Part shown: in pieces, positions 9,282-17,131 of the stretch
How the letters are laid out: the number at the start of each line of letters is the position of its first letter
Numbering within the stretch: position 1 is the first letter of the stretch
The notes under the pieces: generated by a model
Database searches by the model: none
The model's input: only the letters and a program-made list of their open reading frames with translations
What the model was told of the DNA's origin: nothing
Translations under genes and position numbers: made by a program
Source of the DNA: Vallitalea longa
Lineage (GTDB): Bacteria; Bacillota; Clostridia; Lachnospirales; Vallitaleaceae
DNA: 64,000 bases
Reading direction: 5' to 3'
NCBI RefSeq assembly: GCF_027923465.1
Contig: NZ_BRLB01000002.1
Location: 298,443 to 362,442, forward strand

Positions 9282-9542
9282 GTGGATATGAATAAAATCG
9301 GCTTTCTATTATCCGGTTTATTAACTCTTATAGGTTTTATCACTTTAAACTTAACATCTTTTACAAATAAATTACTTCCTAAAATTGGCAGAATGATATT
9401 CGAACTTTCAAGTTCTGGTAGTTATACCCAAAGTGACTATAAAATATTTTTTGCATCAACCAATAGTCTAGCACTCTTTGAAATAATAATAGGTTTGGGA
9501 TTATGTGTTTTCTTTTATATTAAGATTTCTAAAGCTGATTAA
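9282..9542 (+). CDS. Small membrane protein, unknown
   Basis: 86 residues from a GTG 5 nt after AGGAGG (an ATG 6 nt further on is the alternative). Two membrane segments, at residues ~5-25 and ~58-80, enclose a short polar Ser/Tyr loop. It follows the preceding small membrane gene by 10 nt and is clearly co-transcribed. Function not recognised. Confidence 0.68.
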   Translation: MDMNKIGFLLSGLLTLIGFITLNLTSFTNKLLPKIGRMIFELSSSGSYTQSDYKIFFASTNSLALFEIIIGLGLCVFFYIKISKAD

Positions 9543-9563
9543 AATATTCAGCTTTTTTCTTAA

Positions 9564-9763
9564 CTAAACCGAACTTTTCTCCGTAATTTGTTTTTCTATG
9601 TTCCTAACTAATTCCTCCAGTGTCCATCCATCTGCATATTCAAATTTCATATTCTCACCATACTCTTCAACGGCTACCCAAAATTTATATCCACTATCAA
9701 ACACACTATCTCTAAAACTTCACAATTATATTTCTTTGCAATATCCTGGCTTCTGTAAATCAT
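9564..9763 (-). pseudogene. Frameshifted small phage gene (about 66 residues)
   Basis: An ATG at 9763 after GGTGG opens MIYRSQDIAKKYNCEV, then runs into a stop. The neighbouring frame continues smoothly as FRDSVFDSGYKFWVAVEEYG to TAG at 9564. The span is 200 nt, one short of a codon multiple; an additional T in the TTTT run at the join restores one 66-residue protein. Either a real lesion or a homopolymer read error. Function unknown. Confidence 0.6.
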
Positions 9764-9778
9764 CTTACACCACCTTTA

Positions 9779-10054
9779 CTAAACCAAGCTTTCGCCTGCT
9801 AATAAATTATTCACAATTTCGAGTCTTTTCTCCCACCTGTCTCTAGCTTCACACGCTGCTTCTAAACTTAATCTTGCATTTGATCGTCTTTTTTTTGTAG
9901 TTGTAAATGGGTCCATATCTCTTAATTTTATACTAGCTCTAGTTACTGCTTTTTGTTTTTTTAATATCTCTTTTTCAATATTGTTTTTTGTATATCGTAA
10001 AATAAAAATATACTCTGTTTTATTATCTGTTTTTACTGGTTGCCACATGCTCAT
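9779..10054 (-). CDS. Unknown small basic phage protein
   Basis: 91 residues from ATG 10054, preceded by AAGAGGTG; an in-frame GTG at 10063 overlaps the ribosome site. It is rich in Lys, Arg and charged helices (KKRRSNARLSLEAACEARDRWEKR), which suggests a nucleic-acid-binding or coiled protein. No family recognised. It lies in the early operon. Confidence 0.6.
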   Translation of the reverse strand: MSMWQPVKTDNKTEYIFILRYTKNNIEKEILKKQKAVTRASIKLRDMDPFTTTKKRRSNARLSLEAACEARDRWEKRLEIVNNLLAGESLV

Positions 10055-10094
10055 ATAAAACACCTCTTATCAAAATTAAACACAATTTTTCCTC

Positions 10095-10445
10095 TTATTC
10101 ATTGGCACATGATAATTCTTCTTCGATTAAATCTGCCAATCCATCTAAGCACTCACAATCTTTAAATAATTTTAAATCATTTTTGATAAATTCAACTAAA
10201 TCCATGCCATTAGCTCCAAGTATAGTAAATAACTCAATAAACCTATTATTATCTTTTAAGAATTTAGTTTTATGTAGTTCCATTTCTGCTACCTCAACAG
10301 CTCTACCTGTTGTACTTTCTCCAATGCTACATGACTTAATTAATTCACCATCTTTTGTAATTGTTAAATGATATATTTCATTTTCATACGTACTATGTTT
10401 TACAGTACATTGGTAACCGCCTTCAATTTTTATATTTATGTTCAT
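10095..10445 (-). CDS. Unknown phage protein
   Basis: 116 residues, acidic, with a predicted beta-strand N-terminal half and a helical C-terminal half ending in an acidic, Cys-containing segment (CECLDGLADLIEEELSCANE). No recognised domain. It starts 30 nt after the methylase gene and shares its transcript. Confidence 0.65.
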   Translation of the reverse strand: MNINIKIEGGYQCTVKHSTYENEIYHLTITKDGELIKSCSIGESTTGRAVEVAEMELHKTKFLKDNNRFIELFTILGANGMDLVEFIKNDLKLFKDCECLDGLADLIEEELSCANE

Positions 10446-10475
10446 ATCTTACATCTTCCTTTCATCATCTTTAAT

Positions 10476-11291
10476 TTAATTATTTGTCTTGGTTAACTCA
10501 AATAATGATATCTGACTAGACAATTCATAGTTATACCAAATGCATTCAGTTCTTTTTAATCCGTACTCTGCTGTTGCTGGTACCTTTTCTTTATGCCATC
10601 CTTTGAGATACTCATTATATAAATCACTATTGTATCCAGATATCATGGTCATACCTTTATGATTCAACACTGTTTCTAGTAATTCTATATGATCATTATC
10701 CGTCATTTCATATTTATATTGCTTACCAGTCCTAGTTCCTAATACATAAGGTGGATCTAAATAAATGAATACGTTTTTATAATTAAATCTCTTGATAAGT
10801 TCAACTGCAGGTCTATTATCTATCTGACAATTCTTAAGTCTATCCGCTATTTGTATTATCCATGATGGAAGGCGATACCAATTATATGCAGCATACATCT
10901 GTTCACGACCTTGTATATCATTCTTCCATCCAACCTTGTATCCGTTAGTTCTGAAACCATGTCCCTGCCAACATTGAACTAGAAATCTTCTAACCTTCTC
11001 TATTTCTGAACACTCTCCATCTTCATATGTTCTGTCATACTCTTCACGAGCAAATGGAGTAAGAGCTATAAGTCTGGCCAGTTCCTCAGGACTATCTCTA
11101 ACTATCCTAAATAAAGCACATACAGTACCATCTATGTCATTAATAAGTTCTATGTTGCTACTAGCCTTCTTAAAAAATATTGCTCCACTTCCGAAGAACG
11201 GTTCTAAGTATGTATGATGCTTTGGAATCTTGTTTATGATCCAGTCAGCTAAATTCCATTTGCTACCTGGATACTTAAGTATCGCTCTCAT
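10476..11291 (-). CDS. D12-class DNA adenine methyltransferase (Dam-like)
   Basis: 271 residues. Motifs of the alpha-class N6-adenine methylases are in order: KYPGSKW at residues 6-12, the SAM-binding YLEPFFGSGAIFF (28-40), and catalytic DPPY (179-182). Such enzymes methylate adenine in short sites, GATC for Dam itself; the specificity here cannot be read from sequence. With no partner restriction gene nearby it is probably an anti-restriction or replication-timing enzyme of the phage. Confidence 0.93.
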   Translation of the reverse strand: MRAILKYPGSKWNLADWIINKIPKHHTYLEPFFGSGAIFFKKASSNIELINDIDGTVCALFRIVRDSPEELARLIALTPFAREEYDRTYEDGECSEIEKVRRFLVQCWQGHGFRTNGYKVGWKNDIQGREQMYAAYNWYRLPSWIIQIADRLKNCQIDNRPAVELIKRFNYKNVFIYLDPPYVLGTRTGKQYKYEMTDNDHIELLETVLNHKGMTMISGYNSDLYNEYLKGWHKEKVPATAEYGLKRTECIWYNYELSSQISLFELTKTNN

Positions 11292-11328
11292 GTCTCACCT
11301 GCTTTCTACATCAATACAAATTCAATCT

Positions 11329-11763
11329 TTAGTATTGTCCCATTAGTCTATTCCACGTTTTACCATCAGGCTCAATGCCATTAGCGCAAGAAACAAGAAC
11401 CTTCAATAATTCTATTTCATCAACATTGATACCAATTAATTTAATTTGATATCCATTGTTAAGAGTGCCTAATTCGCTTAAATCAATATCTTCATTTGCA
11501 TATGCTCCATCAAAATCAACAGTTATACCATATTCAGTATCACAATCTCCTAATTTCCAATTAAAGTTAGCTTGATGTGTAATTGCAAAATTGTTAGCAT
11601 CTCTTACCATTTCTGCAAACTCTGAATACCAACTCTTATTAACTTGTATATCATTTGTATTTCCGCTATATATCTGTGTAGCATCTATAGCTACTTGACT
11701 ATTTTTAGATATTGTAAAGCTATTATTCTGATTAGTATTTAAAACCCATTTTTCTTTATTCAT
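11329..11763 (-). CDS. Unknown phage protein
   Basis: 144 residues, acidic, with no membrane segment. The middle (LGDCDTEYGITVDFDGAYANEDIDL) looks like beta-strand structure and the C-terminus carries NGIEPDGKTWNRLMGQY. No domain recognised. It sits between the methylase and the PAPS-reductase-like gene. Confidence 0.65.
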   Translation of the reverse strand: MNKEKWVLNTNQNNSFTISKNSQVAIDATQIYSGNTNDIQVNKSWYSEFAEMVRDANNFAITHQANFNWKLGDCDTEYGITVDFDGAYANEDIDLSELGTLNNGYQIKLIGINVDEIELLKVLVSCANGIEPDGKTWNRLMGQY

Positions 11764-11803
11764 ACATACTTCATCCTTTCACAAAACTAATATTTTGTTC
11801 ATA

Positions 11804-12655
11804 TCATTGATTATGTATCCACCAATTCATGACTTCCTCAGCTGATTTCCAGTTGGTTTCAAGTCCTCTTTTCTCACGTTCTTTCAGCATATTATTAAAC
11901 GCTTTAAGATACATCTTTTTGTAATGTGGCCATCTTTTAAATTCTTTCATCATTCCTTTTTCACCAGCCATAGGACAACCAATACAACCTAACCTCTCAA
12001 AACCTTGGTCATACAACTTGCAATAAGGAATGTCATATTTATGTATAAAGTTCCAGATATCATTGTTAGTCCAATCAATAATAGGATTAAGAATATGTTT
12101 TCCTTTAATTGCACAACTTTCTATCATTCTCCTTTTTCCTTCATTGTCATTCATTAAAAATAATTTCCTGTACTTTTTAGTTTGTTTAGATTGACTCCCA
12201 TATCTATCAAATTCAATCATTTCTCTATTGTTTTTTCTTCGTATACTTTCAGCCCACCTTATACCAGTTATTACAAATCTATCTTTGCCACCACCTTCTT
12301 TAAGTACTGAACAACAATATCTTACAATTCTTGTTGGTGGCATTAATTTATATGGTATTAGTTCCCACATTGTCATAGAAGGTTTCTCTCTTTTTACATC
12401 TACATGATATTTTTTTATGAATCTTAGTAGCTCTGGTGGATCTACTGTTGTAATATTATAATGAGCATCATATTTAACTCCTGCCATGTCTGCTAATGCT
12501 TTGATAACTATACTATCTTTACCACCTGAAAAAGCTAAATAATAACCTTCCTTGGGTTCAAACATCTTATATCTTTTTATAGCTGTTTTAACTTTATAAT
12601 CTAATTCATCTTGTAATTCTCCAGTATCAAAGTTTATAACTTGTTGACCTTCCAA
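11804..12655 (-). CDS. PAPS reductase/DndC-like adenosine nucleotide alpha-hydrolase
   Basis: 283 residues. The PP-loop SGGKDS is at residues 43-48, followed by an HUP-type fold. Conserved cysteines (RYCCSVLKE in the middle and LGCIGCPMAG near the C-terminus) could hold an iron-sulfur cluster, and NPIIDWTNNDIWNFI is a family signature. Relatives act in sulfate assimilation or DNA phosphorothioation, but phage copies are mostly uncharacterised. Start is TTG after GAAGGTG. Its presence between replication and methylase genes suggests nucleotide or DNA modification. Confidence 0.85.
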   Translation of the reverse strand: MEGQQVINFDTGELQDELDYKVKTAIKRYKMFEPKEGYYLAFSGGKDSIVIKALADMAGVKYDAHYNITTVDPPELLRFIKKYHVDVKREKPSMTMWELIPYKLMPPTRIVRYCCSVLKEGGGKDRFVITGIRWAESIRRKNNREMIEFDRYGSQSKQTKKYRKLFLMNDNEGKRRMIESCAIKGKHILNPIIDWTNNDIWNFIHKYDIPYCKLYDQGFERLGCIGCPMAGEKGMMKEFKRWPHYKKMYLKAFNNMLKEREKRGLETNWKSAEEVMNWWIHNQ

Positions 12656-12696
12656 TTATTCACCTTCTATCACTACATATCTACAATCATGAAAAT

Positions 12697-12969
12697 TTAT
12701 TGTAAATCATTTAGTTTTTTAAGATTCTCCCTCTCAAAAACCTTATCCCCTGTCATCTTAGCAATACACTCTATTCCTAGTATTGCTATCTCTCTGATAC
12801 TTTCAGACTTATTAATCTTTATCCTATATCGCTCACTAATTCTTATGTATTTGGCTTCCTCTGCTGATTCTTCTAAGTTCAAAAGTGTATGGCTGCTATA
12901 TGGAAAATACTTACTTCCATCTTCACCATTCTTAATCTTTTCCAGTAACATCATAGTATTCTCATACAT
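12697..12969 (-). CDS. Unknown small phage protein
   Basis: 90 residues, helical, mixed charge, with SESIREIAILGIECIAKMTGDKVF near the C-terminus. No recognised motif. It starts 3 nt from the end of the replication gene and belongs to the same operon. Confidence 0.65.
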   Translation of the reverse strand: MYENTMMLLEKIKNGEDGSKYFPYSSHTLLNLEESAEEAKYIRISERYRIKINKSESIREIAILGIECIAKMTGDKVFERENLKKLNDLQ

Positions 12970-12972
12970 TTT

Positions 12973-13899
12973 CTACCCACCTTGTAATTCAATCTCTTTT
13001 AGCTGCCTTTGATATTCAGCTTGTGTTATTTTCCCAGCATCATATAGCATTCTTAGATCTAATTTTTGCTGATAGAGTTCGTATTGCTTTCCATCCGTTT
13101 GGTCATAGTTAATAAAACCACTTACAGGCTTCTCCTGTTTCGCCTTTGGTTTCACTCTATTAGCATATGTACCTTCCAGTATCTTGACAGGATTATCACT
13201 CTTAAGTAGCCAGTCGAAGTTACAAGCACACCATATCCCATCTCTACCGGTTAAGAAATCACTTGATTCTGTCATTTGAAATATTCTAGTGAAGCGTTCA
13301 ATGTCTTTATCTATGACCTTTGATTCATAGACTTTCTTAATAGCCTTCTTACGCTTATCGGTTAGTTTTAATACTTTTGGTAAAGATACACATGTTTCAT
13401 GGTATGTGTCTACAATTTCTTGATAGAGATTTTTTGTTTCTTTTGGTGCTTCTTCTGGCTCGTCTGATTTACTATATATATTATTACTTGTATTATTATA
13501 TTTTGTATTACTCTCTTCACAGTTTTCCGAAGGGGGGTAATCGACATCTCGAAGGGGGTATTCGGTATCTCGATGGGGGTATTCGATATCTCGATAGGGT
13601 ATCTTTACATCACGATTAAATCCCTTGTTAGTAACTTGGATAATCCTCTTAATGATCTGCTTTCCATCTTTTATGTATTTAATGTATATGTAATCCTTAG
13701 TTTCCAATGATTTTATTACTTCAGAACACCTGTTTTTTGATAGATTAAAAAACTTGGCGAAGTGTTCATTTTTCGCATAACACCCTCCATTGTTATCTAA
13801 TGAATCAATTTCTACTAAAAATATTCTCTCCTGCATTGTCAGATCATCTGATAACCATATTTCTTTAGGTATCCATATACCTTTAAAATCTCTTTCCAT
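12973..13899 (-). CDS. Phage replication initiator-like protein with N-terminal winged helix
   Basis: 308 residues. The N-terminus (GIWIPKEIWLSDDLTMQERIFLVEIDSL, then FNLSKNRCSEVIKSLETKDYI) is the helix-turn-helix typical of Firmicute phage replisome organisers. A linker of three near-identical heptads, R-D-x-E/D-Y-P-x, follows (residues ~102-122), encoded by 21-bp repeats. The C-terminal half (DFLTGRDGIWCACNFDWLLKSDN) matches the conserved end of such initiators. It probably opens the origin and loads a helicase loader. It directly follows the partition genes. Confidence 0.8.
   Translation of the reverse strand: MERDFKGIWIPKEIWLSDDLTMQERIFLVEIDSLDNNGGCYAKNEHFAKFFNLSKNRCSEVIKSLETKDYIYIKYIKDGKQIIKRIIQVTNKGFNRDVKIPYRDIEYPHRDTEYPLRDVDYPPSENCEESNTKYNNTSNNIYSKSDEPEEAPKETKNLYQEIVDTYHETCVSLPKVLKLTDKRKKAIKKVYESKVIDKDIERFTRIFQMTESSDFLTGRDGIWCACNFDWLLKSDNPVKILEGTYANRVKPKAKQEKPVSGFINYDQTDGKQYELYQQKLDLRMLYDAGKITQAEYQRQLKEIELQGG
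13528..13610. repeat. 21-bp tandem repeats inside the replication gene, candidate phage origin
   Basis: Three to four copies of a unit like CGA(A/T)GGGGGTATTCG(A/G)TATCT start at 13528, 13550, 13571 and 13592; the last is degenerate. In the protein they give R-D-I-E-Y-P-H, R-D-T-E-Y-P-L, R-D-V-D-Y-P-P. GC content is clearly above the surrounding AT-rich DNA. Iterons inside an initiator gene are the classic lambda-type origin layout. Function is inferred. Confidence 0.6.
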
Positions 13900-13913
13900 G
13901 TTACAATCCCCCT

Positions 13914-14267
13914 CTAATCCTCTTCACTAAGGATTAAATCCTTTAATTCATTATCTATCTTAGGTTGTATTTCTTGTACTTGGTTAGTCTGTTTTATGCT
14001 ATTATGTGATTTATCTGTATCAGCCTTATTAATTGCTGTAACATCTGTAGATTCATTAGAAACACTATTACTAGACTGTGATTTGCTCAAAATCAAGTTA
14101 ATTTTATCCTCTATCCTCGTCAAATCTATGGATACATTTTTATTTTGTTCATAAAACCTAACTGCTTCACATACGTATTGTGAAGCATTAGATTTATTAT
14201 TCAATAGTTCAAGTACCTCTTTGTTATCTTCATTGAATGTGAGTAATTTTTTTAGTTTGTTACTCAT
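13914..14267 (-). CDS. parR: ParR-like centromere-binding protein of a type II partition system
   Basis: 117 residues from an ATG that overlaps the ParM stop in ATGA. The N-terminal ~50 residues (KLKKLLTFNEDNKEVLELL, then NASQYVCEAVRFYEQN) have the pattern of a ribbon-helix-helix dimeriser; the C-terminal half is polar and probably flexible, ending in the acidic KDLILSEED that would contact the filament. ParR proteins bind parC iterons and cap ParM filaments. Assignment relies on small size, gene order and the adjacent iterons rather than strong identity. Confidence 0.72.
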   Translation of the reverse strand: MSNKLKKLLTFNEDNKEVLELLNNKSNASQYVCEAVRFYEQNKNVSIDLTRIEDKINLILSKSQSSNSVSNESTDVTAINKADTDKSHNSIKQTNQVQEIQPKIDNELKDLILSEED

Positions 14268-15229
14268 AATACTCCTGCTTTCACTAATCCCACCACTTGA
14301 AAGCCTTTCACGTTCGCCCATTGAGTATCTTGATTAGATATGTTGACATGAGGTAAGTTTTTTTTAACATGATCTAGTATGAATTTACTTGTTCCACCTA
14401 TGAGCATAACTGTCATAGTGGATAGATTGATGTTCTTTTCTCGTATTGGTTTTAGGATATAGTTAGTTATGTAGTTGTCTATGGAGCTGCTTACTAGATT
14501 GGCACTTTCTTCTTGTAACTTACCATTAATGATGATACCACCATTTTTCAGAGCGTTTACCGCTGTCGCAAGATCATAATCCTCTCCATAATGGCTTGAT
14601 AAATCCTCTCTTACTATAGTTTCTAAGACTAAGCCACCATTGTTATTAGAGAATAGACTGCTAGGTACTGGAACACGATTATCATATATACCAAAATTCA
14701 TGTTACGACCTCCAATGTCAAGTATACCGACTCTCTGGTGTACAAAAGTATGAGGTTGCAAGTAAACTATTCCGCTGCCTTCACATTTTACTATGACTTT
14801 TTCAATGTTAATGTTATAAGTTACTTCATCAACACTGATAGTTATAGGGTTGCCATCACAGATATATTTTCTATAGGCTTCTTTTAATTTAGAATTCTTA
14901 TATATTGCAGTTGGACAACCAATGGTTAATATTACAGTTGGGTTGGTATCTTCTTCTGTAATCTTTGCTATAGCTGTTAATGTTGCTAATTTATGTAAAA
15001 GAGAAGTCTTGGTTGTAGTAGTATCGTACAACTCACCTTGTTCTCCAATAATGTACTCATGTCCTTCATATCTCACCTTATATGAATCACCATATACCTC
15101 CATGTCTCCATTATCCATGTCATAATATCTTGTGTTAAAAAACACCTGCCTATCTTTTGTCTGAGTTACTTTTCTTCCTACACATTTGGTAGCATGTTTA
15201 CCTGCATCTACTGAAATGATATATTTCAT
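14264..15229 (-). CDS. parM: ParM/Alp-type actin-like ATPase
   Basis: 321 residues, the usual length of bacterial actin-like segregation proteins. The phosphate-1 loop SVDAGKHATK is at residues 6-15, phosphate-2 ILDIGGRNMNFG at 169-180 and the adenosine motif MLIGGTSKF at 275-283. These proteins form dynamic filaments that push sister plasmids, or phage DNA, apart. It is followed by the ParR-like gene with a 4-nt overlap and preceded by the iteron block at 15,250-15,424, giving a complete parC-parM-parR cassette. Confidence 0.88.
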   Translation of the reverse strand: MKYIISVDAGKHATKCVGRKVTQTKDRQVFFNTRYYDMDNGDMEVYGDSYKVRYEGHEYIIGEQGELYDTTTTKTSLLHKLATLTAIAKITEEDTNPTVILTIGCPTAIYKNSKLKEAYRKYICDGNPITISVDEVTYNINIEKVIVKCEGSGIVYLQPHTFVHQRVGILDIGGRNMNFGIYDNRVPVPSSLFSNNNGGLVLETIVREDLSSHYGEDYDLATAVNALKNGGIIINGKLQEESANLVSSSIDNYITNYILKPIREKNINLSTMTVMLIGGTSKFILDHVKKNLPHVNISNQDTQWANVKGFQVVGLVKAGVL

Positions 15230-15249
15230 TAAATTAATCCTCCCTTGTT

Positions 15250-15424
15250 GGATATCCTATTGATATCCTTGTTAGTTACTGGGATATTATATTGATATCC
15301 TAGTTAACTGTAGGGATATCCTATTGATATCTGAAAGGGGTGAAGATATTATATTGATATCCCTTTTTGTGGTTTTTGGATATCATATTGATATCCGTTA
15401 CTAATGGGATATCAATATGATATC
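15250..15424. repeat. parC: Six-copy palindromic iteron array, candidate parC centromere
   Basis: Six copies of a near-palindrome GGATATC(C/A)TATTGATATCC begin at 15250, 15281, 15313, 15342, 15378 and 15406; the last is inverted relative to the fifth. Start-to-start distances are 31, 32, 29, 36 and 28 bp, averaging about three helical turns, so sites face the same side of DNA. Located just upstream of parM, where ParR binds in known ParMRC systems; it also overlaps the promoter region and so probably autoregulates the operon. Confidence 0.82.
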
Positions 15425-15436
15425 TACTATTAAAAA

Positions 15437-16144
15437 TCAAAGAATAATCTTCACATTACAATCTTCTAATGCTTCTGATAAGTATTGCTTAATTCCTTCC
15501 ATAGCATTAACTCTCCATCCAGTTCCACCTGCTTCAAATAATGCAGCTTCTGGACCTCTCTGCATCCTTAATACAAATTTGCTGTAAGGCTGCTGCAACT
15601 CTGGAAATGTTCTATATGGTGCAAGTTCCACTGGATTAGGTAATTCTACATCAGCTACCCTTGCAATACCTGATCTTGCTGTAACAGTTTGAGTTATTCC
15701 ATCATCACCAGTATTCTTAACCACTTCTTCCTGAATATTCCCTACTATCTTCAACATGGTTTTTAGGTCTACACTATGTTCAAAACAACTTTGAAGCATG
15801 ATATTAAATCTCTCTGTGTCCATAAAATAATTGAAATCAATACGTGGTAATATTGCCTCAGCTTCTACTAGTTGTTCTCTATTTCTATCTTTATTGAGTT
15901 TTGAATATATCTTTACTATACTTGGTGACTTGATATGTATTGTCAGGTCCTTTCCAACTATATCTCCATCAATACCATTCTTCACATAATCTATAACACC
16001 AGTTAGTGTTGTTAGTTGAAAATATTCATCAACTATCGGATCATCTATCTTTTGACATTTGTTAGTGGCATACTTGAAACCGTCAATCTCCTTAATCTCT
16101 GTCTTTCCTAATCCTACTAAATACTCTAATGCTTGTTTTAACAT
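15437..16144 (-). CDS. DUF2303/YfdQ-like phage protein
   Basis: 235 residues. The C-terminal segment (PYRTFPELQQPYSKFVLRMQ, then GPEAALFEAGGTGWRVNAM) resembles DUF2303, a family of phage proteins of unknown function found in early operons. It pairs with the next gene, as is common in Clostridia phages. Its end abuts the iteron block. Confidence 0.65.
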   Translation of the reverse strand: MLKQALEYLVGLGKTEIKEIDGFKYATNKCQKIDDPIVDEYFQLTTLTGVIDYVKNGIDGDIVGKDLTIHIKSPSIVKIYSKLNKDRNREQLVEAEAILPRIDFNYFMDTERFNIMLQSCFEHSVDLKTMLKIVGNIQEEVVKNTGDDGITQTVTARSGIARVADVELPNPVELAPYRTFPELQQPYSKFVLRMQRGPEAALFEAGGTGWRVNAMEGIKQYLSEALEDCNVKIIL

Positions 16145-16175
16145 ACCTATTTCCTCCTAATTTTATTTTTTATAT

Positions 16176-16556
16176 TTACCTTACTTTGTTGATATTGGTT
16201 ACTTTCTCACTGTCTTTCTCTTCATCAAGATTAATCTTCATCTGTCCTGGTATACCTCCTGTAAATTCCTCTGCCACTAATCTACCATCTGAATCTCTAC
16301 CTATGGCTATTTCAGTTTTAAGTTTGTCTGCTGGAACCAAAGTTGATTTAGTCTGAAATTCAATGTTAGCTGTTCTCCTGCTTGAACTAGGCTTCAATGA
16401 AAGAACTATCTGTATCTTTCTAGCTTTTTCTGCTGGTGTATTCGGGTCCGCTATGTTGTCTAATACTTTCTCAAATTCAGCATCGAACTGCTCTATCAAT
16501 GCTCCTTGTGCCATCTTAGCAATGTTGAAACAATCAATTTCATTAATATTACTCAT
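16176..16556 (-). CDS. Unknown phage early protein
   Basis: 126 residues. The middle (QIVLSLKPSSSRRTANIEFQTKS) is beta-rich and the end acidic/charged. It looks like the small protein usually encoded beside DUF2303-like genes in Firmicute phages. I recognise no domain. Confidence 0.65.
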   Translation of the reverse strand: MSNINEIDCFNIAKMAQGALIEQFDAEFEKVLDNIADPNTPAEKARKIQIVLSLKPSSSRRTANIEFQTKSTLVPADKLKTEIAIGRDSDGRLVAEEFTGGIPGQMKINLDEEKDSEKVTNINKVR

Positions 16557-16602
16557 GTTACCCTTCCTCTCTTCATTTATTTTTAATGTTGTGCATTAAC
16601 TA

Positions 16603-16764
16603 TTAGATCTTCAACGTCCCTGCTTTCAACTGAACTCTTATCCTTTTAACGAAATCATCCCATATCTTCTTGTCATGTCTGTATTTCTTAATCTTCCTAA
16701 TACTCCAATGGGTCATAACACCTGTAATGAATCCTATACCAATACCTAGAACCAAGTTATGCAA
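16603..16764 (-). CDS. Small single-pass membrane protein with TTG start
   Basis: 53 residues. The TTG at 16762-16764 lies 9 nt after AAAGGAG, inside the end of the upstream gene, so translation is probably coupled. Residues 2-18 (HNLVLGIGIGFITGVMT) form one membrane helix, followed by a basic tail rich in Lys and Arg. Function unknown. An ATG a few bases upstream is out of frame and stops quickly. Confidence 0.6.
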   Translation of the reverse strand: MHNLVLGIGIGFITGVMTHWSIRKIKKYRHDKKIWDDFVKRIRVQLKAGTLKI

Positions 16765-17065
16765 AACATTCAGCTCCTTTCTGTTCTAGTTCAACTATTT
16801 CAGTATTCATGTATAGATCATTGATATATTCTTTTATCTTGTTGAGCATAAAGCATCCACAATCATCAGAATTGAGCCTAACATGAAAATCTTTAGTCCA
16901 TTTATTGTCTTTTCTCCAACCATTTACGTGAACTCTACAATCAAGTGTATTGACGTGTCCTGCATATTCAATAAATATTGTATGTTCACTCACGTTGTTT
17001 ACTAATAAAGTAAGTCTCATAATCTCGTTTATTAAAACCATTTGATTCATTATTTTTTCATCCAA
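16757..17065 (-). CDS. Unknown phage early protein
   Basis: 102 residues from a TTG at 17065 spaced well from GAAGG; an in-frame GTG at 17074 overlaps that site. It has several His and Cys residues (DDCGCFML in the middle) and no membrane segment. No family recognised. Confidence 0.6.
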   Translation of the reverse strand: MDEKIMNQMVLINEIMRLTLLVNNVSEHTIFIEYAGHVNTLDCRVHVNGWRKDNKWTKDFHVRLNSDDCGCFMLNKIKEYINDLYMNTEIVELEQKGAECFA

Positions 17066-17131
17066 AATTAACACCTTCCTTATTTGATTAATTTGTGATA
17101 TTATAAAAATACGATAATTTTTAATGGGCTC

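Noticed and set aside
15250..15424. Possible CRISPR array from regular repeats
   Set aside because: Units are ~18-bp palindromes with only ~12-bp gaps of similar AT-rich sequence, no cas genes, and they sit before parM; a centromere fits better.
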